From Lindgomyces ingoldianus (lineage: Eukaryota; Ascomycota; Dothideomycetes; Pleosporales; Lindgomycetaceae), in contig NW_022985210.1 of NCBI RefSeq assembly GCF_010093535.1, forward strand, positions 241,509 through 305,508: a stretch of DNA of 64,000 bases, in the 5' to 3' direction. Positions 33,710 to 47,553 of this stretch are shown here, piece after piece. Under the pieces are notes generated by a model. It was given only the letters and a program-made list of their open reading frames with translations. It searched no databases and was not told where the DNA came from. Numbering within the stretch: the first letter of the stretch is position 1; the number at the start of each line of letters is the position of its first letter. A program made the position numbers and the translations under genes.

Positions 33710-34449
33710 TATAGCTAATTCTTTATACGCTAAGTATAATCTAGGCTATATTTACATAAACTAGCCTAGTACATTTATAAAGTGTTATTTAAAGCTTAAA
33801 GTAAAGTTTTAAGCGCAAGTATAGTTAAGAGATATTTAGCTAATTATAAACTCTGTCTTACTAAAGTTGTATGTGTTATTATTCTAGATGCTATACTTAG
33901 CTTTAATATTCTCTATAAGGCTAAACCTACTCTAAATTACTCTAAGACTTTTATAAAAGGCTTTTTTATAGTTGTACTTACACTTAAATGTTACTTTAAG
34001 CTCTAAATAACGCTTTATAAACATACTAGGCTAGTTTATATAAATATAGCCTAGATTACACTTAGCGCGCAAAAAATTAGCTATATTAGCTATAAATGCT
34101 ATTTAAGAGGAAATTCCTTGCGCATATAGCTTAAGTATAGTCTTAATAATTACCTGCTTCTTTTTATTACCTAGCCTTTATAATTTAGCTATAAAATTAG
34201 CTTATAAAAGTTGTGTAGTGCTATAGTTATTTATTATCTTTTATAGAACTTTACATATAGCTGCAGCATGTTTCTTTAAAAGTTTTATGTTTTATTTAAA
34301 AGCTTAAAGCGTAAGCTATATCTAATGTTTTTTTAGCACGTCTAAGTAGTGTTGTAGGGAATACATTAGTGTAAAAAAAGTAGTTTAGTAGAGTTTTAGT
34401 AAAAGTAAGCAACTTAGGTGTGTAAGCAACTTGCCTGTAAAGTACGTTA

Positions 34450-35189
34450 TATAATAAAAACATTCTTATAGATTTTTAAAGATATAATTCTTTAAAATAA
34501 AGAAAATGCAAAATGCCTTAGATAGGCTCTTTCTTCTCTATAAATCTTATAGACTTACATAATAGCTTTCTTAGTAAAACATAAAAAAAATACATAATTT
34601 AATAAAGATTATGTTATATAAGCTACCTAGGCACTTATAGCATAGTAAAAATAGTAAAACTTACTTTAAAAGTATTTTTTTTACTAAATTATAATAGTTT
34701 TACATTTTTATTATTATATAAACTAGGCTAATAAAGTAATGCTTACTTTAAAGTTTTTTACTAAAAACTAAAAAGCATAGAAAGCTTAGCTAAAATAATT
34801 TTAGCTTAATTTTTAATCTAAACATTAAAATTTATTATTAACACCTCTCTAAGGTAAAGTGTAAGAGTAAAGAAGATAATAAGCTACTTATTATATAACA
34901 GCATAGATTATTCTTAAAGTTTAAAATTATTTAATTAAAGCTATAACTAAGCAAATTCTTAGTAATTAAGCTTTAGTAGAAAATCTAGATAAGTAAGTAG
35001 AGTATACAGAAAAGCTAGTAATAAAGGGGGTTAAAGATGTGTTAAAATAGTAGCAGAATAACATATAATAATCTTAGTAGCCTTTTTTTACTTATCTTAC
35101 ACTTAAGATCTACTTCATACTACTTATAAGTAATAAACTAAAATATATCTTCTTTAAAGTATGTTGTATAATCTTTTAAACTTAAGTAT
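34450..35189. other. AT-rich degraded sequence, unassigned
   Basis: About 740 bp between the foldback element and the left LTR of the 12.6 kb element. It is broken by stops in all frames and matches nothing else I can see in the window. It could be part of the hAT-like host. Confidence 0.4.
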
Positions 35190-35469
35190 TGTTAAATAGG
35201 CTCTAACAGCTAGCTGCTTATAGTATAAGCACTTAAGTAGCAAGAGTAAGAGTAGTGTACAGTGTGCACAGCGTACAAGGTAGGTAAGGTAAGAGCAATA
35301 TGTTTCTAGTTCTATTACTTTTATCTTTCCTCTGTACAGAGAAAAAAGGGGATATTTAAATGTTTACACATAAAGGTTTACGCACAAGCATTATATAACC
35401 TAGATATATAGTCCTGCTTATGCGCAATTGCTTGTATCTAGACTATAATACTACTACTATGTACAGACA
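35190..35469. repeat. Left LTR of L3
   Basis: 280 bp. The left half is better preserved than the corresponding part of the right LTR. Confidence 0.8.
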
Positions 35470-35915
35470 CTAGTAACTTTTCTTTTTGTCTAAAAAGTTA
35501 CCTTCTATACATGTTACTTCTCTTTTATTTATATAAGTCTATCTAATTATATTTTACCTTTACTCTACCTTATTTATTAAGACTTGCCTTAGTAATGCTG
35601 TACATTAAAATAAGCTAGTTATACTATGTAAATAGCTTTATAAATAGTGTAAAGTGTTTTAAGCTATTATTATCTAGCCTTTATGCGCTTACTTTATAAG
35701 TAATTTAGCAGTATATAAGCTATTTTATATAAGGTTTTATGCTAAAATAGTGTAAAATCTTTATGTAGGCAGGTGTGTAAAAAGGTGTATATAATAAAGT
35801 CTTTTTTTTTCTTTACTTTTTTTCTTTATTCTTTACTTTTTAAGCTCTACTGTATAATTCCCTAGCTCTTTTCTTTTTTTATATAGTGCTAATAGTGATA
35901 GATACTTCTGCCTGC

Positions 35916-35923
<8 letters not shown>

Positions 35924-35946
<23 letters not shown>

Positions 35947-35956
35947 GAGAGAGAGA
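35924..35956. repeat. (AC)n(GA)n microsatellite
   Basis: About eleven AC units followed by five GA units, then TGTCTCTCTAG. Confidence 0.95.
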
Positions 35957-38900
35957 TGTCTCTCTAGCCTTCCTCCTCTACCTCTAGCGCTGTTAGTGCG
36001 GGCGTCTTTAACGTCCTTGTGTAGTCTAGTAGCCTAGGGCGCATCTATGTTACTTTTTTAACTAGTTCTACTACTAATTAGCAGTTTATTTAGTGTCTTA
36101 GCATAAATATATAAATTCTTTAGCTTTTTTGCTTTCTTTTTATATAAAATGCTAATTATAGATAGGCTAAGAAGCAGCATGTAGCAGCTTTACTATTTTA
36201 TAATATTAATATTATCTTACTTACTAGCACTAATCTACAGCTGTAGGTAGTAAAGGTTATACATTATAAAAGGTACTTTTATGTAGTTTTAGTCTAGAGT
36301 TATAGTTAAATCTTAGTAACTTTATATACTTATTATTATAGTAGCACTACTAGTGCCTTTTTCTTTATTAAGTGTTATATACTAGCTAACTTCTAGGCTA
36401 ATGCTTACACCTTATATATATAGTAGAGCTATAGTCTGCTTTGTAACTACTATATATAAGAGGTAGTAGCTTTTTCTTTTTTTATATACTAGATAAATAG
36501 ACTGTCTTTTTTACATATCTTTCTTTTTTAATTTTATAATAAGGAAAATAAGTGTATATAATAAAAAAAAATAAAAAAGATAGGCTTTATATAAAAGTGT
36601 TATTAGTTTAGTTAGTCTAGAGCATCTTTGCGCATAAGATCTAGCTAGTCTATAGATGCTTCTATCTAGACAGAGAGGCAGTTAGTTAGGACTAATAATT
36701 AAAAAGCCTAATTTAGTGTTTTCTTTATATATATATTTACTAAGTTATCTTTACTATTAATTTACTTTATTTTAGTAATTTCTCTTTTCTTATATAATTT
36801 ATAAAGTAATATAATGTTAATTATAAGTTACTTTTTACTAGTAGTGCCTAGCTTAACTAAGTAATTATATAAAGACTTTAAATTTATGTAAATTACTACT
36901 AAAATTAGTAGCAGTTTAAGTGTTTATATAATTTACTATAAAGTTATACTAAAAGTAATTATATTATTAAACTTTTTAACTATTTTATATAGTTTACTAG
37001 TAAGAACACTCTTAGTTACTCTTTTACACTTAGTAAAATTCTAGTGTATAATGTTGCCTAGTATTTTAAAGTAGTTACTTTACTCTGTATAGTCTTTATT
37101 ACTTAATATAATTAAGAATTTTAGCTGTAAGCTAAAGTTTTTATTATTAGTAAATAATTTATTTATAAAGATAAACAGCTTTACACTATTAAGCTATAAT
37201 AGTAGAAAGGTAAGACTACACTTACTATTATCTATCTACTATTATCTTTATATGTTAAGTGTGTTAATATTATTATATAAAAAGTTTATAGTTTATGTAG
37301 TAATAGATAGGTTAAATACTGCCTTTAGTTAACACACTAATATAATATATGCTCTTTTTACATGTTACTTAATATATTATTATACAGCATCTTTATCTTT
37401 TAAGTTAATTATATAAAGGTAGCTTACTTATTTTTTCTAAGTAAAGACTACTATGTTATGTGTAAGTTTAATTTTTTTACTATTAAACTTAATAAGCTGC
37501 TTCTTTACTAAAATAGTTTTACTTTTTATATAAAAATTTACTTTTTATAGGTTTTTTTTATATAAAATTCTTTATTATAATGCTTAAAGTGTTATTTATT
37601 TATAAGCTAGTAATACTAAAAGTGTACTCTTTTTTATTAGCAATTAAAAGGCAGAGGTTATATAAAAAGATGTGCATGTGCAGCTTTTTTTTTATAGTAG
37701 TTATAGTATGTTTTAAACTAATATAGTCCTAATTTAGCAGCTTTACATAAAAGTTGTACAACCTAAAGTATTATATTTAGTAGAAAGCTCTAGCGCATCT
37801 TTTTTAGTAGCTTTATATACAGTGTGTGTATAAGCTTATCTATTAATTAAATGTATGCTTATGTAATATTACGCAGTTTAAAATGTATTTTATATGTAGC
37901 TTTTAGGCTTACTTTTATAGCTAAAAGTAGTTTTTAGCTTATTCTTTAAATAGTTAGTAACTAGGTAAGAATTTCTTTTTTTTTATTTAAGTAGCTAGTA
38001 AACACTAGGCAAGATTTCTTATATAGTTAAGTTATTTTACCTTTTACTTTTTATATAAAGTAAAAGCTAAAAATCTAACTTTTATACCTTATTAAGTTAT
38101 ATGCTATAACTTTAAAAGTGCTATTAGTAATTAAAGTGTTTATCTCTATGTAGTTTAATTCTTTAAATAGTTCTTTAGATCTAGTAATTACACTATTTAT
38201 ATAAAGCTTAATTATTCTTTTTTTCTAAGTTAAGAATACCTAGTCTAGACTTTATGCAGGTTTCTTTTACCTTTTACTTCTTTTAGTATCTATATCTTCC
38301 CTTTACACTAGTGTAGAATTACTATCCTAAGAGGCTTAGTCTATAGTAGGCTTTAGTTCTGCCTTTATAGCATTTTTATAAAGCTATTTTTTTTTCCTTT
38401 TCTTTAAAAGATTTTTTTATATAGAGATTAGTTTATCTAGGTTATTTATTATAAGTAAGTTATTTTTCTTTTTTTCTTTATAGTATAGTTTAACCTGCAT
38501 ATATTAGAGCTTTAGTAGGCTATTTTTTTTAATAATAATATCTCTCTCTTTAATACTCTTAATTTTATATAAGCTAGTCTAGCTTTTTTTCTCTCTTTAT
38601 GCTATAATCTCTAAGCTAAAAAAAAAGTTAAGAACTTTATATATTATAAAGCTATTATAAGTGTTAATTATATAATTAATGTTTACTTTTACATAGTCTT
38701 TTTAAAGTATTTTTATTACTTTTTATATAGCGCTTGCTTATGTAATAATGTTTAGTAATAGTAAAAAGTTTAAGTTAATTTTTAAGTATGCTTTAAAGAC
38801 TAGCAGTGTAGGTACTAGACTATGTAGGCTAGCTATGTTGTTTAGAGCCTTAACTACTATCTATAGGATAGCCTTATTATCTATATAGTTACCTAGCTTA

Positions 38901-39534
38901 GTCTTTAGGATGTTAAACACTTATTAAAAAGGTGTGTGTGCGCGCTTAACTTTTCTAACTACCGAATATGCTTTTATAGGCATCTGCTTACATATAGCTT
39001 CTATAATTTTTGTATAAGCTTAAAAATCCTCTAAAGCAAAGTTTATACTAGGGCTATACATAATATAGTTTAAGGGTCTTTAATAAGTGTTAATCTAGCA
39101 TTTATATAGTGCATCCTAGGTATCTTGTGTAGACATAGATTTTAGGAATGTAGCAGCTTAAAATAATATATTTATATTAATAACATATAAAACATTTTTA
39201 TTATTAATTTATATAATATTAATAACAACTTTATAGTTAAAGTAAGTATTATTCTTAATTATAAACTTAAATCTTTGTAAGGCATAGTTATATAATTAGT
39301 AGAGGTAGTAAAACTTCTTAATTTTTTCTAACACTATAGCATTAATGTTGTAGCTAGCGCTAGTTAGCATTTTCTAGAGTCTTTTTATATAGAGGTGTCT
39401 AAATTAGTAGTAAAGGCAGTAGAGTTTTAATTTAGTAAAGAAAAACATAAAATTTTTTTTTACTAATATTAAAAAAAAAGTGTTCTTATTTTTATATAAT
39501 AAGTATAGTAGTTTTATTTTTATATATAATAATA

Positions 39535-41372
39535 ACATAGTCTACAAGCGAATGTTCAACACAAGCAAGTGTTCCGCCCTACTACTAAATTTAACTTTAA
39601 AGACTATTAATTTAACAACATAAAAATATACTATATAAAATAAACTACTATAGGATTATTTAATATTCTTGCATGTATAAGAGTTATGCCTAGGCTTGTT
39701 GCAGCGCTTGCAGCGCTGTACGCGCGCTGCGCTGCTTTTAGCAGTTAACTTCTTCTAAGGCATTTTACTACCTCCTGCTATACTAGCAAGCTTCTAAGTA
39801 CTTAACTTAAAGCCTTAATAACTTATTAGAGTTTCTTTTTTTAAAATTTACTTTTTTTTACGCTGCTTACGCTTTATAGCTGCCTTATAGGCCCTCTCTA
39901 AGGTGGCTGCTTAATTATGCTATAAAACAGCAACATAAGCTATCTTAGTAGCGCCCTTACTTAGCTGCTTTACTAGATTAAGCATAGTAAAAAAAAAAAA
40001 TCTAATACTTTTAAATTTAATTATATAGTAAAGTTAACTAAGCTTTAACTTTATAAAAATTACTAGGTGTTTAAGCCTCCTAAGCAGTATTTAGTAGTAA
40101 AGTAGCTAGCTAATTAGGTAGCTATATATTAAGCTTTAAAAGCACTAGCTTTAGGTTAAATAGGACTAGTCCTATAGCTTTAAAGCCTGCGCAGATATTA
40201 TCTATTATAATTAAGCAACTAAATGCTGCTTTAAAGGCTAGTAAAAAGGTTAGCTTGTTAATATAGTTAATTTAGTAGTAAATTAACTAGCTAATCTTAG
40301 TACTATACACGCGCTTTAACAGAAAAAAGCAGCTAACATTAAGCAGCTGTAGAATATGTGACATGTGTGCTAGCATACAGAGCGCTATAATACGCCTCTA
40401 CTTACAGAGCTTTAGAAATTTAACAGAGTAATAGCTTTTATAGCTATTAAAAATAAGCAGCTGCTATAAGCCTACTAAGTAATTTTTTATATGCAGATTA
40501 AAGTGCTTTAGCTATATAATTTTATGTTTATTAGTTGTCTAGCTGTTGTTACTAACACTAATAGCTTAGTCTTTTAGTATATCTTTATTCTTATACTAGG
40601 CAGATAGGTGATGCTTACTTTTAAAGATTATGTACAGAGGTATTGCCTACCTATCTGCGTTAATGCCTGTAATAACTATTACCTATTTATAGTTACCTAG
40701 CTATATAGCCTTTAGCTAATTATGTTTATCTGTGCCTATAACAACTATTTAGCTTAATATAACCTCTATTTAAAAGCCTATCTTGTTAAAATTATACATA
40801 TCCTAATCTATAATGCTGTACTTTAATTATGTAGCTTTTATAAGCTTAAACTACTTACTTATAATTACTAAATTTTTATATTTTGCTTATTAGTAATTAT
40901 ATAGTTAGCTAAGGTAGGTTTTAACTGCTAGTGTACGCGTAACAAAGTTAAATAGCTAGTTAATACCTGCTAGTAGAGCGCTGCGCTTAGTAAGAAGCTT
41001 GTTAGCCATCTCTTGTACAGCACCTAGAGTAGGCGCAAATCCTTAGGAATCTAGATTAAGTATATGCTTAATAATTACCTCCTTTTCTAGCTTTATAAGC
41101 TTCTTATTGTTAGCTATACAGTCACATTGCATAGTTATCCCTGCGCGTTGTTAGCAGAGAGCTATTTAATTAACATTATAGAGTGCTGTAGCGCGCCTCT
41201 TAGTTAAAAACATGTCTTTATTAAGAGCTTAAATAGCTAGGTTAATTCTAGCCTTTTTTAAAGATAATTAATTGTATAGTTGTTAATGCATCGCAGTTAG
41301 TAGTAGGTTGGCTGCGTTTTAGTGGTGGGGCGGAACACTCGCTTGTGTTGAACATTCGCTTGTGGACCATGT
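39535..41372 (-). mobile_element. Fot1/pogo-like transposon F2, 1,838 bp
   Basis: The termini ACATAGTCTACAAGCGAATG and complement, about 50 bp of TIR, are flanked by TA (39,533-39,534 and 41,373-41,374). The TIR differs from F1 and F3. On the minus strand the DDE transposase remnant shows YNFNK.GF near 40,780-40,800 followed by VVIGTDK- and GINADRQAI-like sequence, typical of Fot1. RIP stops are frequent. It inserted into L3. Confidence 0.88.
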
Positions 41373-42672
41373 TATTTAAAATATTATTAAAGTATACTCT
41401 AAGTTAGTTAGCATTTACTAGTAATAGTAAAAATAGTGTTAAAGTCTCTAAGATGTAGTATATAACTAGACTAATTAGGTTTTAGACTTATATAGTACTA
41501 ATTAATTTTTTTAGTGTCTAGCCTTTAAAGCTAATATCTATTTAGCTAAGTGTTTAATTAATTTCTATACATAAGTTTTTTTATATATACACCTTAAGTT
41601 AAGACTTACTAATAGTAAAGATTTTTACTACACTTATGTTTTATAGTTTACTTTAGTATACTATAGAGTATTAGTTATTAAGAATAAACTGCTTAGCATA
41701 CTTCTTAGGTTTAATGCTATAGATTTTCTCTTCTGTTGCATAGTATAGATAGGCAGTAAAGGTAAAGTAGTTAATAGCTTTTTTAGTATCTTTACTTTTT
41801 TATTTTATTTCTTTTATATTATATAAATTATTTTCTTTTTTAAAGTAACTTTTAAAGTCTTAGATATATAAGGTAATAGCTTTACATAATAAAGTCTTAT
41901 TATAAAAATTTTTATATAAAGTAATGTACTAGTTCTTTACTTATGTATAGTTATTATAAAAGTAGTTTAATAACTAATATTTTTTCTTATAGTAGATAAA
42001 GCACTTTTTTATCTATATATAGTTGTCTTTAAATTATAGCCTAAACTTAGATAAAGATCTTCTATATTGTTTTTTTCTATGCAAAGAGAAGCTTTCTTTT
42101 TATTATGTAAACTTTTGTTATGCAGAGTTATATTAGCAGTCTATGTAGTATGCATTAGGCAGTTTTTAGAGGTATTAGTTTACCCTTTAGTCTATAGTAA
42201 CTTAGAGTAATGCTTATAAGTTACTAAATAAGGCTTTGCATAAAAGCTTAATAGTAAACATAGCATGTTCTAGTTCTAGTTATCCTTAATAGGCTTATAT
42301 AATAGTAGTGTGCAGTAGAACATTTTTTTAAAATTTTATTTTTAGTGCTTTTTATATAAGTGTAAGCTTATTAATTATTATTTTAAAAACTTTATATAAA
42401 CTTTTATTAAAGATTTTTTATTAGTATTATATAAAAGTTATTATTATTTAGTCTGTTTAGTACTAGCTATAGTTTACATTAGTGTTAAAGTAACTACTTA
42501 AGGTGTTATACAAATGCTTCTAGTTATGTCTAAGGCCTATGTTATGCATATAGTATATATTTACCTAACCTTCTAAAATATCTAGAAAGATGTCTGTATA
42601 CTAAGTTTCCTAAATATTTAGCTATTAATATAGATTAATAAAATATTTTATTTTATTTATAAAAATGTTATA

Positions 42673-45600
42673 ACGTACCTAACAGGTTAGCTAGCTACTT
42701 TTGCTAAGCCCCTACTATACTCTACCTATCTACATAATGCCTTAACAACAACACTATATTAAATCTTCTAAAGAACATTAGATACAGCTTACTCTTTAGG
42801 CTTTTAAATAAAACTTAAAACTTTTCTTATAACATGCTACAGCTATCTATAATGTCTTTTACATAACACTAAGTAATTAACGCGCTAGACAGCCTTTAGA
42901 AGCAGAATGCTAGCCTAAATTAAAGAATCTAACTAAGCTTAAAAAAAAAGTAGTTGTTAAGTATATACTTAAGCTTATTACACACAGATTTCTCTTTAGG
43001 CTTATAGCTATAGCTAATATAGCTAATTCTTTACACACAAAGCGCAATCTAGGCTAGGTTAGCTTAAACTAGCCTAGTATATAGGTTAAGCACTACCCTA
43101 AGTTTATAATAAAGTTTAATTATAAGTATAATTATAAAAGAGTGCTTTATAAGAATTTAGAGGTTATCTAGAGCTAGTTTTGCCTAGTAGCTAATATAAA
43201 AGCTAAGTACAGTAACGTACTTCATGGGCAAGTCGCTCACACACCCGAGTCGCTCACTTTTGCCAAGACCCCACCCTAACAAACTCTATTATAGCCTATA
43301 ACAACCCGCTCTGGCACTATATAGTACAGTACAGCCTAGAATATTATTTAGATACTACTTCTGCTTCTTGCTTACACGTTTGCGCGTTATGCCTAGTCTA
43401 ATTGCACTATCTGCAGCGCCTTTAGGATAGCTTACTTACTTTAGCTTACACCTGCTTCTTTGCCTTCTTCCTATTACTGCGCGCTTTAAACTCCTTTAGA
43501 GCTGTTAAGCGCAGGCCTTTTTAAATTATTAAGGTCTTTTTTACCTTAATTTACTTTCTTTTATGTAATTTATGTTATGTAGTAGCCTTATTAGCTGCTT
43601 AAAGCTTAGTAATTTCCTATTACACTAACACTAGCTTATGCGTAATTATTACTGCCCTTTTTAAGACCTTCTTAAACGCCTTAACTATAGAAGTTAGTAA
43701 ACTATTTATATGCTTCTAAATCTTTATCTTTATAAGCATTAATTATAACTTAAGTTCTAGGGTATTGCTTAGGGTTTATAACTGCTAGGGCTTGTTATAT
43801 ACAGGTAGTAGTAGTAATAAAGTGCGCAACTTTACATTAAGGCTTATTATAACTTATTATAGGTTAAAAGGAACTAATCTAGCGCCTTAGAACTCTTCTT
43901 AGATATTACTAAAAGTAATTATAGCATTATAAGCTACTTTAAAGCATAGCAGAAACTTTATTTTTATAATATAAGTAATCTAGTTGCGCATAAGGTTTTT
44001 AGCTTAGCACTTATACACTTTTTTTAAAGAAGTAAAACAACCTATATTAAGTAGCTATAATGTAATAAGTAAAAAGGCATATAAATAGTAATAATTATAT
44101 TATTCTTATAGTATTACTAGAAATAAAGTAAGTTATAGCTCTTATAGCTGTTAATAACTAGCAGATAGTAGCTGCTAATAGTACGCTTCTTTGTATGCAT
44201 GTTAAAGTGCTTTAACTAGTCTAGACTAAGCTAATTAGTAGTCTAGCTGTGCTTAGAGATTATAATAACTTAATTTTAGAGTAGATTTTCCTTTTTATAC
44301 TAGTTTAAAAGGTAGTTGCTACTCTAAAAAATAATAAAAGGCAGAATAGCCTACTTTTTAGCATTAATGCCTTAGATAGCTGTTGTCTACTTCTAGTTGC
44401 CTAGCTAAACTGCTTTTAGCTGTCCTTGTCTCTCTAAACCTGTAACAACTGCTCTAGTAGATATCTAGCCTATTATAAACCCTGTCTTGTTAAAGTTGTA
44501 TGTGTTGTTATTTTAAATGCTATACTTAGCTTTAATATTCTTTATAAAGTTAAACTAGCTTTAAATTACTATAAGATCCTTATAAAAAGCTTTTTTATAG
44601 TTATACTTACACTTAAACTTTACTTTAAGCTCTAGGTAACACTTAATAAACATATTAAGCTAGTTTATACTAACATAGCCTATATTATGCTTAGCGTGTA
44701 AAGAATTAGCTATATTAGCTATAGCTGCTAGCTAGGGGGGAAATTCTTATATATCTAGCTTAAGTATGTGCTAAATAATTACTTACTTCTTATTATTGTC
44801 TAGCTTTTATAAGTTAGCTATATAATTAGCTTAAAAAGGTTGTCTAGCGCGTTAGTTGCTTATTATCTTTTAAGAAACCTTATAGATAGCTGCAGCGTGT
44901 TAGTTAAAAAGTGTTACGTCTTATTTAAAAGCCTAAAGTGTAAGCTGCATCTAATGTTTCTTTAATATATTTAAGTAGTGTTGTTAGGAATGCATTAGTG
45001 TAGAAAAAGTAGTGTAGTAGAGTCTTAGCAAAAGTAAGCAACTTAGGTGTGTAAGCAACTTGCCTATGAAGTACGTTATCTAGAATAAAAATATGTATAA
45101 CTTTAGTAAGTTAGGCTTTATAATAGGCTAAATATTAACTAAAGTAGTTGTTATAGCTTTAAAGAGATAAGAATAGCTAAAGGTAATATAGTAAAGTAAT
45201 AAAAAGTAGATAATAGTTATCTAAGGCATTAACATAATAAGGTAGGCTATTCTACTTTTTATTATCTTTAAAAGCTGCTATTACTTCTTTGCCTAGTATA
45301 AAAAGAAGAATCTGCTTTAAAACTAAGTTATTACAGTCTTTAAGAATAGCTAGATAATAAATAAGCTTAGGCTGTAGTAGTTAAAGCACTTTAATAAGCA
45401 TATAAAAAAAAGTTATAAGTGCTTATTAGCTTTTTATTATTAACAGCTATAAAAGCTATAACTTGCTTAATTTCTAGTAGTACTATAAAAAAATAAGATT
45501 ATTACTATTTACATGCCTTTACACTTATTACACCTTTTATAGCCTTTTAATGTAAGTTATTTTGCCTCTTTAAAGAAGGTGTATAAGCACTAAGCTAAAG

Positions 45601-46381
45601 ATTTTATGTGTAACTAGATTACTTATATTATAAAACTTAAGTTTCTACTATGCTTTATACACGCTTATAATGCAGTAATTACTTTTAGTAATATCTAAGA
45701 AAGGTTTTAAGGCGCTAGTTTAGTCTTATTTAACCTAGAATAGGTTAAAATAGCTCTTAACATCTAGTTGCGTACTCTATTACTACTACTACTTATTAAT
45801 AATAAGCCCTAGTAGTTGTAAACCCTAAGCAATACTTTTAAATTTAGGTTATAATTAATGCTTATAAAAGTAAGAATTTAGAGGCATATAAATAGCTTAC
45901 TAATGTCTATAGTAAAGGCCTTTAAGAAAGTCTTAAAGAGGGCATTAATTATTACGCATAAGCTAGTGTTAGTGTAAAAAGAGATTATAAAGCTTTAAGC
46001 AGTAAATAAGGCTACTACATAACATAGATTGCATAAAAGAAAGCAGATTTAGGTAAAAAAGACCTTAATAGTTAAGGATAGAGCTTGTCTAACTACTTTA
46101 AAGAAGTTTAGAGCGCGTAGTAATAGAAAGAAGCTAAAGACGCAAGTGCGCGCTAAAAGAGGTAAGCTAAGTTAAAGGCAATATAGAGAGTGTAATTAGA
46201 CTAGGCATAACTTACATACATGTAAAAAAGTAGTAAAAGTAGACTCTAAATAATATCTTATGTTGTATTGCTTTATATAGGGCTAAAGTAGGCAGTTTTG
46301 CGCTAGAATAGGGTGGTTTTAGTAGGGGCTTAGCAAAAGTAGCTAGCTAACCTGTGTGGCTAGCTAACCTGTTAGGTACGT
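42673..46381 (+). mobile_element. Fot1-like transposon F3 (1.85 kb) interrupted by an F1 copy
   Basis: TIRs begin ACGTACCTAACAGGTTAGC, a variant of the F1 TIR, with TA at 42,671-42,672 and 46,382-46,383. Without the nested F1 element it is 1,845 bp. A plus-strand remnant of the first catalytic motif (YNFSK.GFIIG) lies just right of the insertion near 45,090. It is closely related to F1 internally but has a distinct terminus. Confidence 0.87.
43215..45076 (-). mobile_element. Fot1-like F1, complete uninterrupted reference copy, 1,862 bp
   Basis: TIRs ACGTACTTCATGGGCAAG and complement are present, TA on both sides (43,213-43,214 and 45,077-45,078). This copy gives the empty sites for G2 (GATAG near 43,436) and helps size the other F1 copies. 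Minus-strand transposase remnant with YNFNKTGFIIG at about 44,468-44,500: the first catalytic Asp is Asn, and there are RIP stops. It is inserted in F3. Confidence 0.93.
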
Positions 46382-47148
46382 TATAGTTAACTTATATAGT
46401 TATTATTATTTTTTATACTTTTTAAAATTATATAATTTTATTTACTAAAAGTTTTTTTTTTGTAGTTTCTTTTTAAAGTAGAAGTTTATATAAGTTGCAA
46501 TGTAGTATAGATTGTATAGGTAGTATTAGTAGTGCATACACTACTGTAGGCAGTAGTGTGTACAATTAAGGGTGTAGAGCAGGCGTTAGGTAGAGTAGCA
46601 TGTATTATTTATATAGTAATTAGTGTAGTGCTAGCTAAGGTGTAGAAGTAAGTAATACTAGTATATTTAGTATTAATAGCAGTATTATATTTAGTCTACT
46701 TCTATGTAGAGCCTTATATAGTAATAAAGGTTATATATAAAGCCTTTTAAGTGTAATTTTTTTATTTTTTAGTACTTATATAAGCTTCTTTTTAAACGCG
46801 CAGCTAAGTGCTAAGAAGTTTTATAGTATCTATTTTTTAAAATTTTTTATATATAAACTTAAAAAAGTAGCACTTTTTTAAGTTATTATATATAAATTAG
46901 TAATTATATAACTTTTATATAATTAAGTTTATAAGCTTATTAAAGCTTTTAATATATTAATTTTATTATTTTAGTACTTTAGGCTAGTTTTATTTTATAG
47001 TGTTACTTTTAATATTTTTATATTTTTTTATAAGTTATTTATATAATAAAAATTATTTTTTATTTTTTTTATTATTATATAAAGTTATTAGTTGCTAGTA
47101 AGATTTTATTATAATAGTATAGTTAATTACTTTTTTAGTAAATTACAT

Positions 47149-47517
47149 AAGTACTACTGTTATCTAGCTGCTAGGTTGTGCAGCTTTAATAGCTTTAGTG
47201 TGCGCTTTACACTATCTTCTTTTTACTTTATATAGTAGCAGAGCTTGCTGTATAATATAAAAGATTAATCTACTATTATTTAGCTACTAGGTTATATAGC
47301 TTTAGTAGCTTTAGTGTGCATTTTATACTATCTTTTTTTTTACTTTATATAGTAGTAAAGCTTACTATATAATGTAAAAAATTAATTTACTATTCTAAAA
47401 AATAAGTAACTAAATAAAGTACTTTATAAAGTGTAAGTGCTTTATTATTACTTTTTTTAAAAAATAAGTAATAAAATAAAGTACTTTATAAAGTATAAGT
47501 ACTTTATTATTACTTTT
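47149..47517. repeat. Tandem duplications near the right end of L3
   Basis: Two units of about 116 bp (containing TAGCTGCTAGGTTGTGCAGC and TAGCTACTAGGTTATATAGC, 47,165 and 47,281) are followed by two units of about 60 bp, each with the near-palindrome AGTACTTTATAAAGT. No coding sequence is seen. Confidence 0.75.
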
Positions 47518-47553
47518 ACTAATTTATAGTTAATTAAATTAACTACTAATTAG

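Larger units (their letters stand above)
31186..34447. mobile_element. Foldback derivative of Fot1-like F1, hosting another F1 copy
   Basis: TIRs ACGTACTTTACAGGCAAG and its complement are at the ends, with TA on both sides (31,184-31,185 and 34,448-34,449). After removal of the inner copy (31,550-33,709 plus TA) 1,100 bp remain. Of these, the left arm (31,186-31,549 plus 33,712-33,832) is the reverse complement of the right arm (about 33,970-34,447), leaving a loop of about 140 bp. Both arms are the transposase N-terminal end of F1, so the element is a head-to-head dimer fragment, not an ordinary internal deletion. Confidence 0.8.

Noticed and set aside
35900..39530. Attempt to assign L3 firmly to Copia
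   Set aside because: Two short similarities point to opposite strands and neither is supported by a catalytic box, so the superfamily is left open.
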